Assembly (NCBI GenBank): GCA_902795555.1 | Contig: CADBLV010000148.1 | Location: 1 to 17,143 of the forward strand | DNA: 17,143 bases | DNA from: an uncultured Eubacteriales bacterium | GTDB lineage: Bacteria > Bacillota_A > Clostridia > Christensenellales > Aristaeellaceae | Reading direction: 5' to 3' | In this document: in pieces, positions 8,126 through 14,638 of the stretch | Layout: each line of letters opens with the position of its first letter | Position numbering within the stretch: the stretch's first letter is position 1 | The notes under the pieces: model-generated | The model's database searches: none | Told to the model about the DNA's origin: nothing | The model's input: only the letters and a program-made list of their open reading frames with translations | Made by a program: the position numbers and the translations under genes

Positions 8126-8154
8126 ATTATACGAAATCATCCTTCATCTGACAA
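8126..8154 (-). promoter_or_regulatory. Strong SigA-type promoter for the DUF1292/envelope gene set
   Basis: On the minus strand TTGTCA (8149-8154), a 17-base spacer and a perfect TATAAT (8126-8131). Start expected near 8119. It lies just downstream of the DUF896 gene, which has no clear terminator, so read-through from that gene may add to expression. Confidence 0.88.
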
Positions 8155-8182
8155 GTGTTGACTTTCGGAGTCTCTGCCGATA

Positions 8183-8395
8183 TCATGGAGAAGACGGTTT
8201 TTTCTGCAGATGATGTTTGGTACCGTCCGGTTCCTGGATCACGACGCCGTCCAGCACCGTCTGGAAATTCTCCCGGTATTCCTTCAGATATTCCTGGCGA
8301 AGAAGCTTTTGTTCTTCCGCTTCCGCCGCCGTCAGGCCCTCTGCCTTTTTTTTACGGGCCAGTTCGTTAATCCGGTCAATCTTTTCCTTTTCCAT
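8183..8395 (-). CDS. DUF896 (YnzC-like) small protein
   Basis: A 70-residue protein that starts MEKEKIDRINELARKKKAEG and continues with LTAAEAEEQKLLRQEYLKEYR (21-41), matching the DUF896/YnzC family of short two-helix cytoplasmic proteins in Firmicutes, whose function is not established. AAAGGAG precedes the ATG at a normal distance. It is transcribed away from the GNAT gene with 50 bases between the two start codons; I see no convincing -35/-10 pair for it in that gap. Confidence 0.9.
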   Translation of the reverse strand: MEKEKIDRINELARKKKAEGLTAAEAEEQKLLRQEYLKEYRENFQTVLDGVVIQEPDGTKHHLQKKPSSP

Positions 8396-8445
8396 GATTG
8401 GTCTCCTTTCATGGTTCGATCACATTCAAAACGGGGGTTATGTTC

Positions 8446-8952
8446 ATGATTCAGGGAAAATGGGTGGCGCCGGGACAGGCGCTGGATGAGGTATCTGCCA
8501 TTCGGATGGCCGTTTTTGGTCGTGGGGAGGATCCCCTTGACGCAGAAAGCTGGAATTGCCTGATTTATCAGGACGGACATGCCGTCGCCGCAGGGCGCAT
8601 CTGGTGGAAAGGGGATGCCTTCTGGCTGGGTGAAATCGGCGTGAAGCCGGAATATCGAGGTCTGGGTCTGGGAGATCTGACGCTGCGGCTGTTGTTATAC
8701 AAGGCGCAGAATCATTTTGCCCGGGAAGTTCGACTGTGCTGCCCTCCGGACGTAGCCGGCTTCTTTTCTCGTCTGGGATTCAGGGCCGTTGATCCATCAA
8801 AAGCAGAGAGCGGGAGAACGGACACATCATCCGATGATGATGTTGCGCAGCAAAGTACCGGTCAGGAAACGGAAATGCGTATCGCGGGTCAGGATATTGA
8901 CCTGGACACATGTAAAAACTGTTCCCGGATTAATTGTCCTTCCCGGAAATAA
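8446..8952 (+). CDS. GNAT-family N-acetyltransferase with cysteine-containing tail
   Basis: A 168-residue GNAT protein expected to transfer an acyl group from acyl-CoA to an amine. The acetyl-CoA loop is IGVKPEYRGLGLGDLTLRLL (64-83, with RGLGLG at 71-76); GFFSRLGFRAV (105-115) closes the fold. The substrate cannot be told. After residue 115 a polar linker leads to a C-terminal tail with Cys156, Cys159 and Cys164 (C-x2-C-x4-C, CKNCSRINC), unusual for GNATs and possibly metal-binding. Start: the ATG at 8446 is 8 bases from GGGGG (8433-8437); the ATG at 8440 is too close to that site and 8398 has no reasonable site. The last 23 bases overlap the end of the convergent membrane-protein gene. Confidence 0.85.
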   Translation: MIQGKWVAPGQALDEVSAIRMAVFGRGEDPLDAESWNCLIYQDGHAVAAGRIWWKGDAFWLGEIGVKPEYRGLGLGDLTLRLLLYKAQNHFAREVRLCCPPDVAGFFSRLGFRAVDPSKAESGRTDTSSDDDVAQQSTGQETEMRIAGQDIDLDTCKNCSRINCPSRK

Positions 8953-9658
8953 CATAAGCCCTCCTGCTGTCGGCGCCTGCGAAGAGAATCAGCGTCAGCA
9001 TCAGAAGATCCGCCCCGGCGATCACAGCCAGATCTGCTACTCCGCTACCCAGGCTCAGCACGCCCCAGGAAGTCAGCATCACGACTGCCGCGCAGAAGGC
9101 CACGGCAACCCAGTCCCAAATGGCCAGCATCCTTCCCTGCTGCCTTTTGTTCCGACGGTGGGACCAGATTCCAAGGCAAAGAATCATCACCAGACAGCAT
9201 ATGCCCGGTACAGCGGAAAACGTGCCGAAGCGCAGGAGTGAGCTTGCACGGAACAACTCGGAAATGATCCGGATCGCTGCCCACAGGCAGGCGGAAATCA
9301 TCATCAGATCTCCTTCAGGCAAGTCTCCCTTTTTTCTTCCGATCAGCCATCCGCAAAGAAACAGGAAGCAAAGCGCTGCCGCGGCTCCTTCCATCCGCGC
9401 GGGCAGGAAAAGCCCGTTCTCCGTGAAAAAAGGAATGGCCTCAAAGGGCTTAACCACAGCAATTCCCTGCGCCGCAGGATGCCAGGTGATGAAGGCGCTG
9501 AAAACTGCCGCTCCGGGTAAAAAGCCGAATCCGACGGATTGAACAATCAAACCGGGAGAGCCTTTTCTCCCATTTCCTTTTTGCCGGCCGGCTCCGAAGA
9601 AAAAGCCAAGCAGCAGCAATGTCAGAAGGCCGCAGCCGGCGCCGAAAATGATTTCCAT
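8930..9658 (-). CDS. Second, smaller Lgt-like membrane protein
   Basis: A 242-residue integral membrane protein with about seven spans. Residues 111-160 (GDLPEGDLMM, RIISELFRASS at 130-140, then a span) follow the C-terminal half of Lgt, where EGD, a span, (F/I)xxExxR and a further span occur in this order. The EGG..GGLIGG segment and the GRxGNF signature of Lgt are not visible, so catalytic Lgt activity is unlikely. Like the protein at 5449-6426 it has a basic loop and two extra spans after the Lgt-like part (about 180-228), suggesting that the two are distant paralogues. It follows the GT2-GtrA gene by 6 bases with a weak GGAG site 12 bases from the ATG, so translational coupling is likely. 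The assignment rests on pattern reading only. Confidence 0.6.
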   Translation of the reverse strand: MEIIFGAGCGLLTLLLLGFFFGAGRQKGNGRKGSPGLIVQSVGFGFLPGAAVFSAFITWHPAAQGIAVVKPFEAIPFFTENGLFLPARMEGAAAALCFLFLCGWLIGRKKGDLPEGDLMMISACLWAAIRIISELFRASSLLRFGTFSAVPGICCLVMILCLGIWSHRRNKRQQGRMLAIWDWVAVAFCAAVVMLTSWGVLSLGSGVADLAVIAGADLLMLTLILFAGADSRRAYVISGKDN

Positions 9659-9664
9659 GTCGGT

Positions 9665-10753
9665 TTACGTCTCCTTAAAAACCCATCTGTCCTGCAGACG
9701 ATAGCTGAGGAAGTACAGCGACGCATCCATCAGCACTTTGGCGAGCCATCCGGTCATGCCGATTTTTCCAAGGCCCCAAACGCCCAGATTGCTCAGACAG
9801 ATAATGACTGCGCAGACCCCGGCATATCTCAGGGCGGCCTGACCGACGTTGCCTTTCAGCTTGAAAACAAGATCCTTGTTAAGTCGGAAATTGATCACAG
9901 CACTGACAATCCGCGCCCCCCATCCGCTCACGTTGGCATTCCAGAGACTTCCCCGGGAAAGCCCGGCCAGCGGCAGCAGCCATTCCCGTAAAAGCCCCGC
10001 CAGCACCTGATCAATCACGAAGCAGATCAGGCTGGAGCCCATAAATTTGAAAAATCCGCCGGCTAAAACCCGTAAAATATGCAGGCTGTCCTTCAGGGGA
10101 TGGAAATGGCTGCCCTTGTTATCGTTTTCGTAAATCGTTTCGATTTCGACCGGGATCATGGGAATATTACGGCGTGCACACGCAATCAGCACATTCATTT
10201 CATATTCAAACCGCTCTCCCTCGATCTCCGCCATGAAGGCAAGCTCCTCGCGGCGAAACGCCCGGAGCCCGGTCTGCGTGTCCGGAAGCCATGGGCCGTA
10301 TAGCAGCATGAACAGAACGCTGGTAAACCGGTTCCCGAAACTGCTGCGGAAGGGCACGTTCCCTTTTCCGAAATTCCGCGATCCCAGATACAGCGCCTCT
10401 TTATTCTCCTCCAGCTTTTCAGCCAGCCGAATACAGTCCTTCACGGTATGCTGCCCATCCGAGTCGGCCGTAATCACGCCGCTGACCTCAGGCATGTTCT
10501 CCAGAATATACCGATATCCGGTTTTCAGCGCTACGCCTTTCCCACGATTGACCTCATGATGCAAAACCGTCGCGCCGTCCATCGCTTCGATAGATTTGAA
10601 TATCGGCTGATAGCTTTCGGCGCTCCCATCGTCCACAATCACCGCGCGTGTGAACCCACTGTTCAGCAGCTGCCCGATATATACGGGCAATCGCTCATCC
10701 GGTTCCAGCGAAGGGATCAGAATCACCGCGTCCGCGGCTGCCTGATGCTGCAT
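9665..10753 (-). CDS. GT2 glycosyltransferase fused to a GtrA-like membrane domain
   Basis: 362 residues. The first 230 are a GT-A fold family 2 glycosyltransferase of the dolichol-/polyprenyl-phosphate sugar synthase type: VDDGS (40-44), NRGKGVALKTGY (69-80), the metal-binding ITADSDGQH (94-102) and DTQTGLRAF (158-166). Residues about 235-362 are a GtrA-like four-span domain with NFRLNKDLVFK (288-298) and a final DRWVFKE. Such proteins put a sugar on a polyprenyl phosphate, and GtrA proteins are thought to help flip it; here both sit in one chain. Start: the ATG at 10753 follows a GAGAGG site; longer in-frame starts up to 10852 would lie at or upstream of the predicted promoter. First gene of a two-gene unit with the Lgt-like protein. 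Confidence 0.9.
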   Translation of the reverse strand: MQHQAAADAVILIPSLEPDERLPVYIGQLLNSGFTRAVIVDDGSAESYQPIFKSIEAMDGATVLHHEVNRGKGVALKTGYRYILENMPEVSGVITADSDGQHTVKDCIRLAEKLEENKEALYLGSRNFGKGNVPFRSSFGNRFTSVLFMLLYGPWLPDTQTGLRAFRREELAFMAEIEGERFEYEMNVLIACARRNIPMIPVEIETIYENDNKGSHFHPLKDSLHILRVLAGGFFKFMGSSLICFVIDQVLAGLLREWLLPLAGLSRGSLWNANVSGWGARIVSAVINFRLNKDLVFKLKGNVGQAALRYAGVCAVIICLSNLGVWGLGKIGMTGWLAKVLMDASLYFLSYRLQDRWVFKET

Positions 10754-10795
10754 ATCGTTCAGCCTCTCCTTTCCGCCTGACATACAGGCTTTTTT

Positions 10796-10824
10796 ATTAT
10801 ACGCCATTTGCGAAAAAAATACAA
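10796..10824 (-). promoter_or_regulatory. Promoter of the GT2-GtrA gene
   Basis: On the minus strand a perfect -10 TATAAT (10796-10801) and, 17 bases upstream, TTGTAT (10819-10824, 3 of 6 matches to the -35). The start near 10789 is about 36 bases before the ATG at 10753, which argues against the longer start codons. Confidence 0.65.
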
Positions 10825-10845
10825 TATATGGCCGAATACGTGTCA

Positions 10846-10874
10846 TTGACATACAACGGGTGTAAAGCTATAAT
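10846..10874 (+). promoter_or_regulatory. Full-consensus SigA promoter of the F420-ligase-like operon
   Basis: TTGACA (10846-10851), exactly 17 bases, then TATAAT (10869-10874). Start expected near 10881, giving a leader of only about 25 bases. The promoter is divergent from that of the GT2 gene, with about 45 bases between the two -10 elements' outer ends; no operator-like palindrome is evident, so expression may be high and constitutive. Confidence 0.92.
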
Positions 10875-10905
10875 ATCCGGGTGAAGAAAGGACGGAGGTG
10901 TCGCT

Positions 10906-11655
10906 ATGGGCATTATTCCTTCCAGAAACCTGGAAGAGCAGCGTCGGGAGCTGAACGGAATCACGTATTTTGACCGGGGAATCCTGACCGGAAAGAACGG
11001 CCGGCAGTATCAGCGATTTGCGATTCAGACCCATTTTGTCGAAGTCGGCGAGAATCAGGCGGAGCTGGTCCGCCGTTATGTGCTTCCCCTGTATCAGGAG
11101 GGGGATCTCCTTTCCTTCGGAGCAAAGGTAATGGCGATGTGCACGGGAAACGTAAAAACCCGCGATCAGGTCAAACCCGGTTTCTGGGCAAAACGGTTGT
11201 GGCGGTTCGCGGGCATCAACACAACAGGCGTCGGCATGCACGAGCCCTACAAGCTCCAGCTGGTGATTGACATGTGCGGCCTTCCCCGCGTGCTGTTCGC
11301 CGCCTTTGTCAGTGCGATCACCAGGCCCTTTGGGGTGCACGGGCTGTTTTATAAGATTTGCGGCAAGGGCGTTGGCGGCATCGATGGGTTCTATTTCCGC
11401 TCCAGTTTTGATCGCTACAAGGAAATGGCCCTGATCAATCCGCCGAATCCTGTGGAGCTTTGCAATCAGCTGGAAAAGGACACAGGGATTCCTGTGGTAC
11501 TCATGGATGCTAACGACCTGGAACAGAATCAGCTGGGCAAGTGCAGCGATTTCCCGCTGACGGACGAGGAGATTCAGGATGCCATGGCGGACAATCCTTC
11601 AGGGCAGGGTGATGAGTTAACCCCTCTGATCCTGATCCGTCCCCTGCAAGGATAA
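10906..11655 (+). CDS. Coenzyme F420-0:L-glutamate ligase family protein
   Basis: A 249-residue protein like the CofE/FbiB-N family (PF01996), which adds glutamate to F420-0 using GTP. Visible are YQRFAIQTHFVEVGEN (35-50), YQEGDLLSFGAKVMAM (63-78), LPRVLFAAFVSAITRPFGVHGLFY (126-149), MDANDL (200-205) and NPSGQGDELTPLILIRP (230-246), a closing segment I associate with the bacterial group often annotated as F420-0 ligase. No other F420 gene is in the window and Firmicutes of this kind are not known F420 producers, so the real substrate may be a different carboxylate or peptide. ATG at 10906 with GGAGG 7 bases upstream. First gene of a four-gene operon, 29 bases before the next. Confidence 0.8.
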   Translation: MGIIPSRNLEEQRRELNGITYFDRGILTGKNGRQYQRFAIQTHFVEVGENQAELVRRYVLPLYQEGDLLSFGAKVMAMCTGNVKTRDQVKPGFWAKRLWRFAGINTTGVGMHEPYKLQLVIDMCGLPRVLFAAFVSAITRPFGVHGLFYKICGKGVGGIDGFYFRSSFDRYKEMALINPPNPVELCNQLEKDTGIPVVLMDANDLEQNQLGKCSDFPLTDEEIQDAMADNPSGQGDELTPLILIRPLQG

Positions 11656-11684
11656 GAATCTGTGACGATGCCGGAGGAGAAGTC

Positions 11685-12332
11685 ATGCGACATATTCCTG
11701 TCGGGGAAACCCGCGATGTGCCGGTGCTCACCTTTGAGGAAGCGCTCAAACCCGTCAGCACGGATTATGACCGGGATCGATGGATCTATGTGCCGGATTT
11801 CTACGGGGAATACCGGTACATTCTGGGGACGCGGGGAGCAAGACCACTGATTTGCGTAGGCGTCAATCCGTCCACCGCCGTCCCCGGCCGCCTGGATAAT
11901 ACGCTGAAAAGCGCGGAACGGATTGCCCTGAATAACGGATTCGATTCCTTCCTGATGTTCAATGTATACGCCCAGCGGGCCACCGTTCCGGATGATATGG
12001 ACCGATGTCTGAATCTCCTTCTTCATCGGGAAAACATGAAAGCCTTTGCCTGGATGCTGGATGGTATCTCCGGTCAGCCTGCCGTCTGGGCAGCCTGGGG
12101 CGCCGTGATTGAAAAGCGGCCCTATCTGCCCCTCTGCGTGAAGGATATGGTCGCTATCGGCGAAAAAAAGGGGGTTCGATGGTATACAGCCGGACCTCGA
12201 AGCAAAGCCGGCCATCCCCATCACCCCCTTTATCTGAAAAAAGACGTTTCCCTGGATCCCTTCTCGGATCTGGCTTCCTATCTGGAATCGCTGGAGACAT
12301 TTTTTGTTCGTAATCCGCAACCGCGGGAATAA
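11685..12332 (+). CDS. DUF1643 protein
   Basis: A 215-residue soluble protein of the DUF1643 family, function unknown. Family features are YRYILGTRGARPLICVGVNPSTA (43-65), D71 with NT, a stretch corresponding to the family's Asn-rich strand MFNVYAQRATVPDDM (91-105), and KAGHPHHPLYL (174-184). The pattern of conserved Asn, Asp, Arg and His suggests a nucleotide- or nucleic-acid-related enzyme, but no reaction can be named. ATG at 11685 with GGAGG 7 bases upstream. Lies inside the operon between the F420-ligase homologue and the thioesterase. Confidence 0.85.
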   Translation: MRHIPVGETRDVPVLTFEEALKPVSTDYDRDRWIYVPDFYGEYRYILGTRGARPLICVGVNPSTAVPGRLDNTLKSAERIALNNGFDSFLMFNVYAQRATVPDDMDRCLNLLLHRENMKAFAWMLDGISGQPAVWAAWGAVIEKRPYLPLCVKDMVAIGEKKGVRWYTAGPRSKAGHPHHPLYLKKDVSLDPFSDLASYLESLETFFVRNPQPRE

Positions 12333-12378
12333 GACCGGGCTTGCTAAGCTGGCGGTCACTGAAAATGAGGTGATATGC

Positions 12379-13113
12379 ATGGAAAAGACCTATGAAATCG
12401 CGCTGACCCTTCGCTCCTGTGATTGTGATATCAATGGCCGGTGGCGCCCCGGTGCCATCCTGGAGGCCCTGCAGGAAGCAGCCGGCGCGCACAGCCTGCT
12501 GCTCGGTTGCGGCCGGGATGAACTGCTGAAGCAGAACGCCGTCTGGGTGCTGTCCCGGCTGGAGCTTCATATGGAACGTTATCCTGCCTTCGGAGAAACT
12601 GTTAAAGTGATGACTTTTCCCATGCCGGTTCGGATGTTCTTCTTCCCCCGTTATTTTGTTCTGACGGACGCCCACGGCGAAATGATCGGAAAGGCCGGTT
12701 CCCTTTGGCTTCTGATGGATATTCATACGCGGAAAATGCTGCCGCCCGGGGAGATAGCCCGTCTGATTCCCAATAACAGGGATCTCACGGTGCCCATGAA
12801 TCTTCCTGCCACTGTCGGGGCCATTCAGGGCGAGGAGTTTGTGACGACCTGGCAGCCGGTCTATACGGATCTGGATGTGAATCATCATGTCAACAACACG
12901 AAATATGTGGACTGGCTCTGCAATGAACTCGGGGTGGATTGCATGATTCAGAACGAATTGGAATCGGTGATCGTGAATTATCATCATGAGATTCTGCCGG
13001 GTCAGACCGTTGTGCTCCGGAGGATTATGAAGGACGGCCAATACCATCTGTCCGGTTATGTTGAAGAACAGGTTGCCTTTGAAATCGGCGGAACGCTGCG
13101 GCCAAGAGGATAA
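12379..13113 (+). CDS. Acyl-ACP thioesterase
   Basis: A 244-residue double hot-dog protein of the acyl-ACP thioesterase family (FatA/FatB-like), which releases free fatty acid from acyl carrier protein. The first hot-dog is about residues 1-125, with the RPGAILEALQEAAGAHSLLLG helix (23-43) and WVLSRLELHMERYP (56-69). The second has YTDLDVNHHVNNTKYVDWL (162-180), where Asp164, Asn168 and His170 match the conserved catalytic residues, and ESVIVNYHHEI (195-205). Cytoplasmic. The ATG at 12379 is 8 bases after GAGG (12367-12370). It is followed 24 bases later by the FAD oxidoreductase. Chain-length preference cannot be read from the sequence. Confidence 0.92.
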   Translation: MEKTYEIALTLRSCDCDINGRWRPGAILEALQEAAGAHSLLLGCGRDELLKQNAVWVLSRLELHMERYPAFGETVKVMTFPMPVRMFFFPRYFVLTDAHGEMIGKAGSLWLLMDIHTRKMLPPGEIARLIPNNRDLTVPMNLPATVGAIQGEEFVTTWQPVYTDLDVNHHVNNTKYVDWLCNELGVDCMIQNELESVIVNYHHEILPGQTVVLRRIMKDGQYHLSGYVEEQVAFEIGGTLRPRG

Positions 13114-13137
13114 AACATAGTAAAATGAGGATAACGG

Positions 13138-14517
13138 ATGATGAATTACGATGTACTGATTATCGGCGCAGGCCCGGGAGGCATTTTCACCGCCTACGAG
13201 CTGATTGAAAAATCGCCCAGGCCGATCCGCGTGGCTGTTTACGAGCTGGGGAATCCCCTTGATCGCAGAAAATGCCCGATTGACGGAAACCGGGTGAAAA
13301 GCTGCGTTCGCTGTAAAACCTGCTCCATCATGAGCGGTTTTGGCGGAGCCGGGGCATTTTCGGATGGAAAATACAACATCACGAATGATTTCGGCGGCAG
13401 TCTCCACGAGCACGTAGGAAAGGCAAGAGCGCTGGAATTAATGCGCTATGTGGATGGCATTAATCTGCGCTTCGGCGGAAAAGATACCCGACTGTATTCC
13501 ACCGCAAACAGCGCCATCAAGCGGATGTGTCTGCAGCATGGATTGCATCTGCTCGACGCACAGGTACGGCATCTGGGAACGGATATCAATTATATCGTCC
13601 TGGAAAACCTGTATCAGGCGTTGAAGGAACGGGTAGATTTTTTCTTCGATACGCCGGTAACCGATGTTCGGCGGACGGAAGACGGTTATGAAATTCAACT
13701 GTCCGACGGAGAGACTGTGAGCGCCTCCAGGTGCGTCATTTCCGTGGGGCGAAGCGGCAGCAAATGGATGGAGGGCATCTGCCGTTCCATGAACATCCCC
13801 ACGCGAAGCAACCGGGTGGATATCGGCGTCCGCGTGGAGCTTCCCGCCGAGGTATTCCGTCATCTGACGGATGAGCTGTACGAAAGCAAAATTATCTATC
13901 GGACCGAGAAATTTGAGGATCTGGTACGCACTTTCTGCATGAATCCTCACGGGGCCGTGGTCAGCGAGAACACGAACGGCATCGTAACAGTGAACGGCCA
14001 CAGCTATGAAGATCCGGCCAAGCACACAGAGAACACAAACTTCGCGCTGTTGGTGAGCAAGCATTTTTCCGAGCCCTTCAAAGATTCAAACGGATACGGC
14101 GAATCCATCGCGCGGCTGAGCAATATGCTGGGCGGCGGAGTAATGGTACAGCGTTTCGGAGATCTGGTTCGGGGCCGTCGGAGCACACCCGGCCGGATCG
14201 CATCCTCTTTCGTAACACCCACCCTGGCAGCCACTCCCGGTGATCTGAGTCTGGTCATTCCCAAGCGGATTCTGGATGGCATCATTGAAATGATCTATGC
14301 CCTGGATAAAATCGCCCCCGGAACCGCCAATGACGATACTCTGCTCTACGGAGTGGAAGTGAAATTTTACAACATGGAAGTGGAACTGGATCAGAACCTG
14401 GAAACGCAGTATCCGGGCCTGTATGTGATCGGGGATGGCAGCGGTGTCACCCACAGTCTGAGCCATGCCAGCGCCAGTGGTATTCATGTAGCCCGTGAGA
14501 TTCTGGGAATTGGATGA
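13138..14517 (+). CDS. FAD-dependent oxidoreductase (COG2509 type)
   Basis: 459 residues, close to the usual length for this group of uncharacterised flavoprotein dehydrogenases. An N-terminal Rossmann motif DVLIIGAGPGG (5-15) binds FAD; GFGGAGAFSDGKYN (67-80) and the C-terminal GLYVIGDGSGVTHSLSHASASGIHVA complete the FAD site. Four cysteines at 46, 56, 59 and 62 (C-x9-C-x2-C-x2-C) lie between the FAD motifs, suggesting a redox or Fe-S role. The substrate is not known. The ATG at 13138 is 7 bases from GAGG; a second ATG follows directly. Last gene of the operon, ended by the terminator at 14537-14574. Confidence 0.9.
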   Translation: MMNYDVLIIGAGPGGIFTAYELIEKSPRPIRVAVYELGNPLDRRKCPIDGNRVKSCVRCKTCSIMSGFGGAGAFSDGKYNITNDFGGSLHEHVGKARALELMRYVDGINLRFGGKDTRLYSTANSAIKRMCLQHGLHLLDAQVRHLGTDINYIVLENLYQALKERVDFFFDTPVTDVRRTEDGYEIQLSDGETVSASRCVISVGRSGSKWMEGICRSMNIPTRSNRVDIGVRVELPAEVFRHLTDELYESKIIYRTEKFEDLVRTFCMNPHGAVVSENTNGIVTVNGHSYEDPAKHTENTNFALLVSKHFSEPFKDSNGYGESIARLSNMLGGGVMVQRFGDLVRGRRSTPGRIASSFVTPTLAATPGDLSLVIPKRILDGIIEMIYALDKIAPGTANDDTLLYGVEVKFYNMEVELDQNLETQYPGLYVIGDGSGVTHSLSHASASGIHVAREILGIG

Positions 14518-14536
14518 ATCCCTCTGCACAGTTGAA

Positions 14537-14574
14537 CGCAGATGCCGGCCTTCGCTGCCGGCATTTGCGTTTTT
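14537..14574 (+). terminator. Rho-independent terminator of the four-gene operon
   Basis: A 13-bp stem (14537-14549 with 14557-14569, one G-T pair) around a 7-base loop, followed by five T (14570-14574). It starts 20 bases after the oxidoreductase stop codon and overlaps the -35 element of the next promoter. Confidence 0.92.
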
Positions 14575-14593
14575 GTGCAATTTCCGATATAAT
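14565..14593 (+). promoter_or_regulatory. Promoter of the LCP gene
   Basis: A perfect -10 TATAAT (14588-14593) lies 17 bases after TTGCGT (14565-14570, 3 of 6 matches). The -35 is inside the right arm and T run of the preceding terminator. Start near 14600, about 39 bases before the ATG. Confidence 0.7.
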
Positions 14594-14638
14594 GAAGGTT
14601 GATCATATTTTTTCGGAAGGAAAGGAAGCGGTTTGATC

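Noticed and set aside
10906..11655. Calling this gene cofE
   Set aside because: The family match is good, but no F420 pathway is visible and the lineage is not known for F420, so the substrate is uncertain.
12154..13413. Long minus-strand open frame (419 codons) opposite the thioesterase and flavoprotein genes
   Set aside because: It runs against two clear genes with their own ribosome sites and spans their boundary; the translation has no recognisable domain.
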